64,000 nt of DNA, taken from contig NZ_CP138995.1 in assembly GCF_044596045.1 (NCBI RefSeq), positions 2,914,001 through 2,978,000 of the forward strand, given 5' to 3'. Every line of letters begins with the position of its first letter. Position 1 is the first letter of the stretch. The notes under the pieces were generated by a model. That model had not been told where the DNA came from. It saw only the letters and a program-made list of their open reading frames with translations, and did no database searches. Position numbers and translations under genes: made by a program. This DNA is from Flagellimonas sp947499585. Its GTDB lineage: Bacteria > Bacteroidota > Bacteroidia > Flavobacteriales > Flavobacteriaceae. Shown one piece after another: positions 62,782 to 64,000 of this stretch.

Positions 62782-63954
62782 TTATAAAAACTCAAGTTTT
62801 ATTTTGTTGGTTTTACCTTCAAGCAAATACATTTTTTCTTGAATTTCATAAACATTTATAGTTCTTGAATGTTCGCTATTGGCATATTGAAAATCATAGG
62901 TTGGTTGACGTAGTAAAGCATATTCTTCGGAGTCGTCGATGTTAATTTTAAATAACCCATCCTTAGAGTACGCATTGTCCAACTCCATAATTTTATAAAT
63001 TGGTTCTCGTTTTTTATTCTTTTGTGGTTTCTGCTTTTTTCTAAAAACATTAAGTTTTTTAAAACTAAATGGCAAAAGATTCTTTGCCTCCAAAAATTTT
63101 TTAAATTGAGAAAACTTTGTGATGGTGAAAGCTGATAGTATTTTTCCCAAGTTCCTTTTTGCAAACAAAACATGGTCTTCATAAGTGAAGATGTTGTTAC
63201 ACCATTCACGTTTATACCTAAGGTCTCCCCACATCATATCAAAGTTGTCATACTCATTTTCAAAACACCATTCAATTTTTTTCAGAACCTGAATATTCCC
63301 AAGTCCAAACTTTGAATAATCAATATCATAAGAAGAAATAGCACTAACCAATATGTTCTGAAAATGGTAACTTAATGAAATTGAAATCGGTTTTTCACCA
63401 TCATAAATACCAAAGAGTGAAGCTCTTTTATTCAAAATCATATTGTAAACTGTTGTTTTATAATCTTTCCATCTTTTTAAACCCGCATGCTCTATGTTTT
63501 TTTGTGAAAAACGTTTTTGTATCATCACTTCAAGTGCATCAAAAAGTGAGTTATATTCGGCTATGTTCGCTTCACCATAAAGTGTTTTGTAGTTAATATC
63601 AAAACATAGTTCCAGCCTTTTAAGCTTGCGTATGATATTTCTTTTCTGCTTTTTCAGGCAATCTTCCATATAACCATCTACACTATCATATCCTTTCAAG
63701 TTGGCTATAAATCCTTGGCGTGAAGATATTCTAAAGGCTCCACAACCAAAATTTTGATCCAATTCAACATCAAAGTACGGAGGAACACAACTAACCGCAT
63801 ACACTTTATTTTTTAGGTCCGTGGGGAAATTGTCTTTACGATTTAAAGACTGACCATTAGTATTATTATGAATACATCTGTAATGTGGAATTATAGAATC
63901 CTTTTCAAAGAACTCAAAATAAAAATTTAACCTATCAAATTTCAACAACTTCAT
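62782..63954 (-). CDS. FemAB/BioF2-like GNAT acyltransferase with C-terminal module (paralogue 5)
   Basis: The 390-residue protein is closely related to its neighbour at 61339. Both share the N-terminal LNFYFEFFEKDSIIPHY segment, a basic helix LKKQKRNIIRKLKRLELCFD (about 100-119), ASLFGIYDGEKPISISLSYH (178-197) and FDMMWGDLRYKREW (238-251). The C-terminal module spans about 318-390 with EEYALLRQPTYDFQYANSEH and KMYLLEGKTNKIKLEFL. The pair probably arose by local duplication. The gene is complete, its ATG lying 46 bases inside the right edge, and is separated from its paralogue by 261 bases. Confidence 0.83.
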   Translation of the reverse strand: MKLLKFDRLNFYFEFFEKDSIIPHYRCIHNNTNGQSLNRKDNFPTDLKNKVYAVSCVPPYFDVELDQNFGCGAFRISSRQGFIANLKGYDSVDGYMEDCLKKQKRNIIRKLKRLELCFDINYKTLYGEANIAEYNSLFDALEVMIQKRFSQKNIEHAGLKRWKDYKTTVYNMILNKRASLFGIYDGEKPISISLSYHFQNILVSAISSYDIDYSKFGLGNIQVLKKIEWCFENEYDNFDMMWGDLRYKREWCNNIFTYEDHVLFAKRNLGKILSAFTITKFSQFKKFLEAKNLLPFSFKKLNVFRKKQKPQKNKKREPIYKIMELDNAYSKDGLFKINIDDSEEYALLRQPTYDFQYANSEHSRTINVYEIQEKMYLLEGKTNKIKLEFL

Positions 63955-64000
63955 TTTTGAGACAGTTTGGTTTCACTATTTGACTAAACCCTTCTAATTA

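Overview
The window looks like a chromosomal segment from a marine-type member of the Flavobacteriaceae (Bacteroidota). The evidence is low G+C, gliding-motility genes gldF/gldG beside dnaN, a type IX secretion (T9SS) C-terminal sorting domain, a one-protein hybrid two-component regulator, start codons without Shine-Dalgarno sequences, and several matches to the Bacteroidota -7 promoter element TAnnTTTG. I cannot name the species. I see no tRNA, rRNA, CRISPR array, transposase or phage gene.

Left edge (1-6038, minus strand): a histidine kinase/response regulator/AraC fusion lies upstream of a four-gene operon of envelope proteins of unknown function. One of these is a 51-residue ORF, and the last gene runs off the window. 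Two 21-bp direct repeats sit between the regulator and the operon. 6156-23112 is core metabolism and housekeeping: an acetate block (cNMP/CBS/DUF294 protein, DEDDh exonuclease, acetyl-CoA synthetase, sodium/solute symporter with its DUF4212 subunit), an amidohydrolase, purC, phoH, a DUF62 protein, gldF-gldG, dnaN and mnmE.

23163-53633 is a large surface-polysaccharide locus. It has a PHP phosphatase and BY-kinase pair, a Wza-type exporter lipoprotein, a membrane-bound UDP-sugar dehydratase, a DegT aminotransferase, a PglC-like initiating transferase, four GT4 glycosyltransferases, a MurJ/Wzx-like flippase and a Wzy-like polymerase. Precursor genes predict UDP-GlcA, UDP-GalA, UDP-GlcNAcA and UDP-GalNAcA, so the polymer is probably rich in uronic and aminouronic acids. 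Modification genes are unusually numerous: an acyltransferase-3 protein, two left-handed beta-helix acetyltransferases, three FemAB/BioF2-like GNATs, another GNAT paired with a beta-keto acid cleavage enzyme, a NodB-type deacetylase and a pectate-lyase-like lipoprotein.

53917-63954 encodes surface and metal functions: a TonB receptor with a secreted HMA protein, a T9SS-exported tyrosinase, a fibronectin-III repeat protein whose DNA was recently amplified as three A-B pairs, and two more FemAB-like GNATs. Three of the five FemAB-like proteins share a C-terminal module of roughly 75 residues that I do not recognise. Together with the BKACE-GNAT operon, these are the best candidates for undescribed polysaccharide-decoration chemistry.
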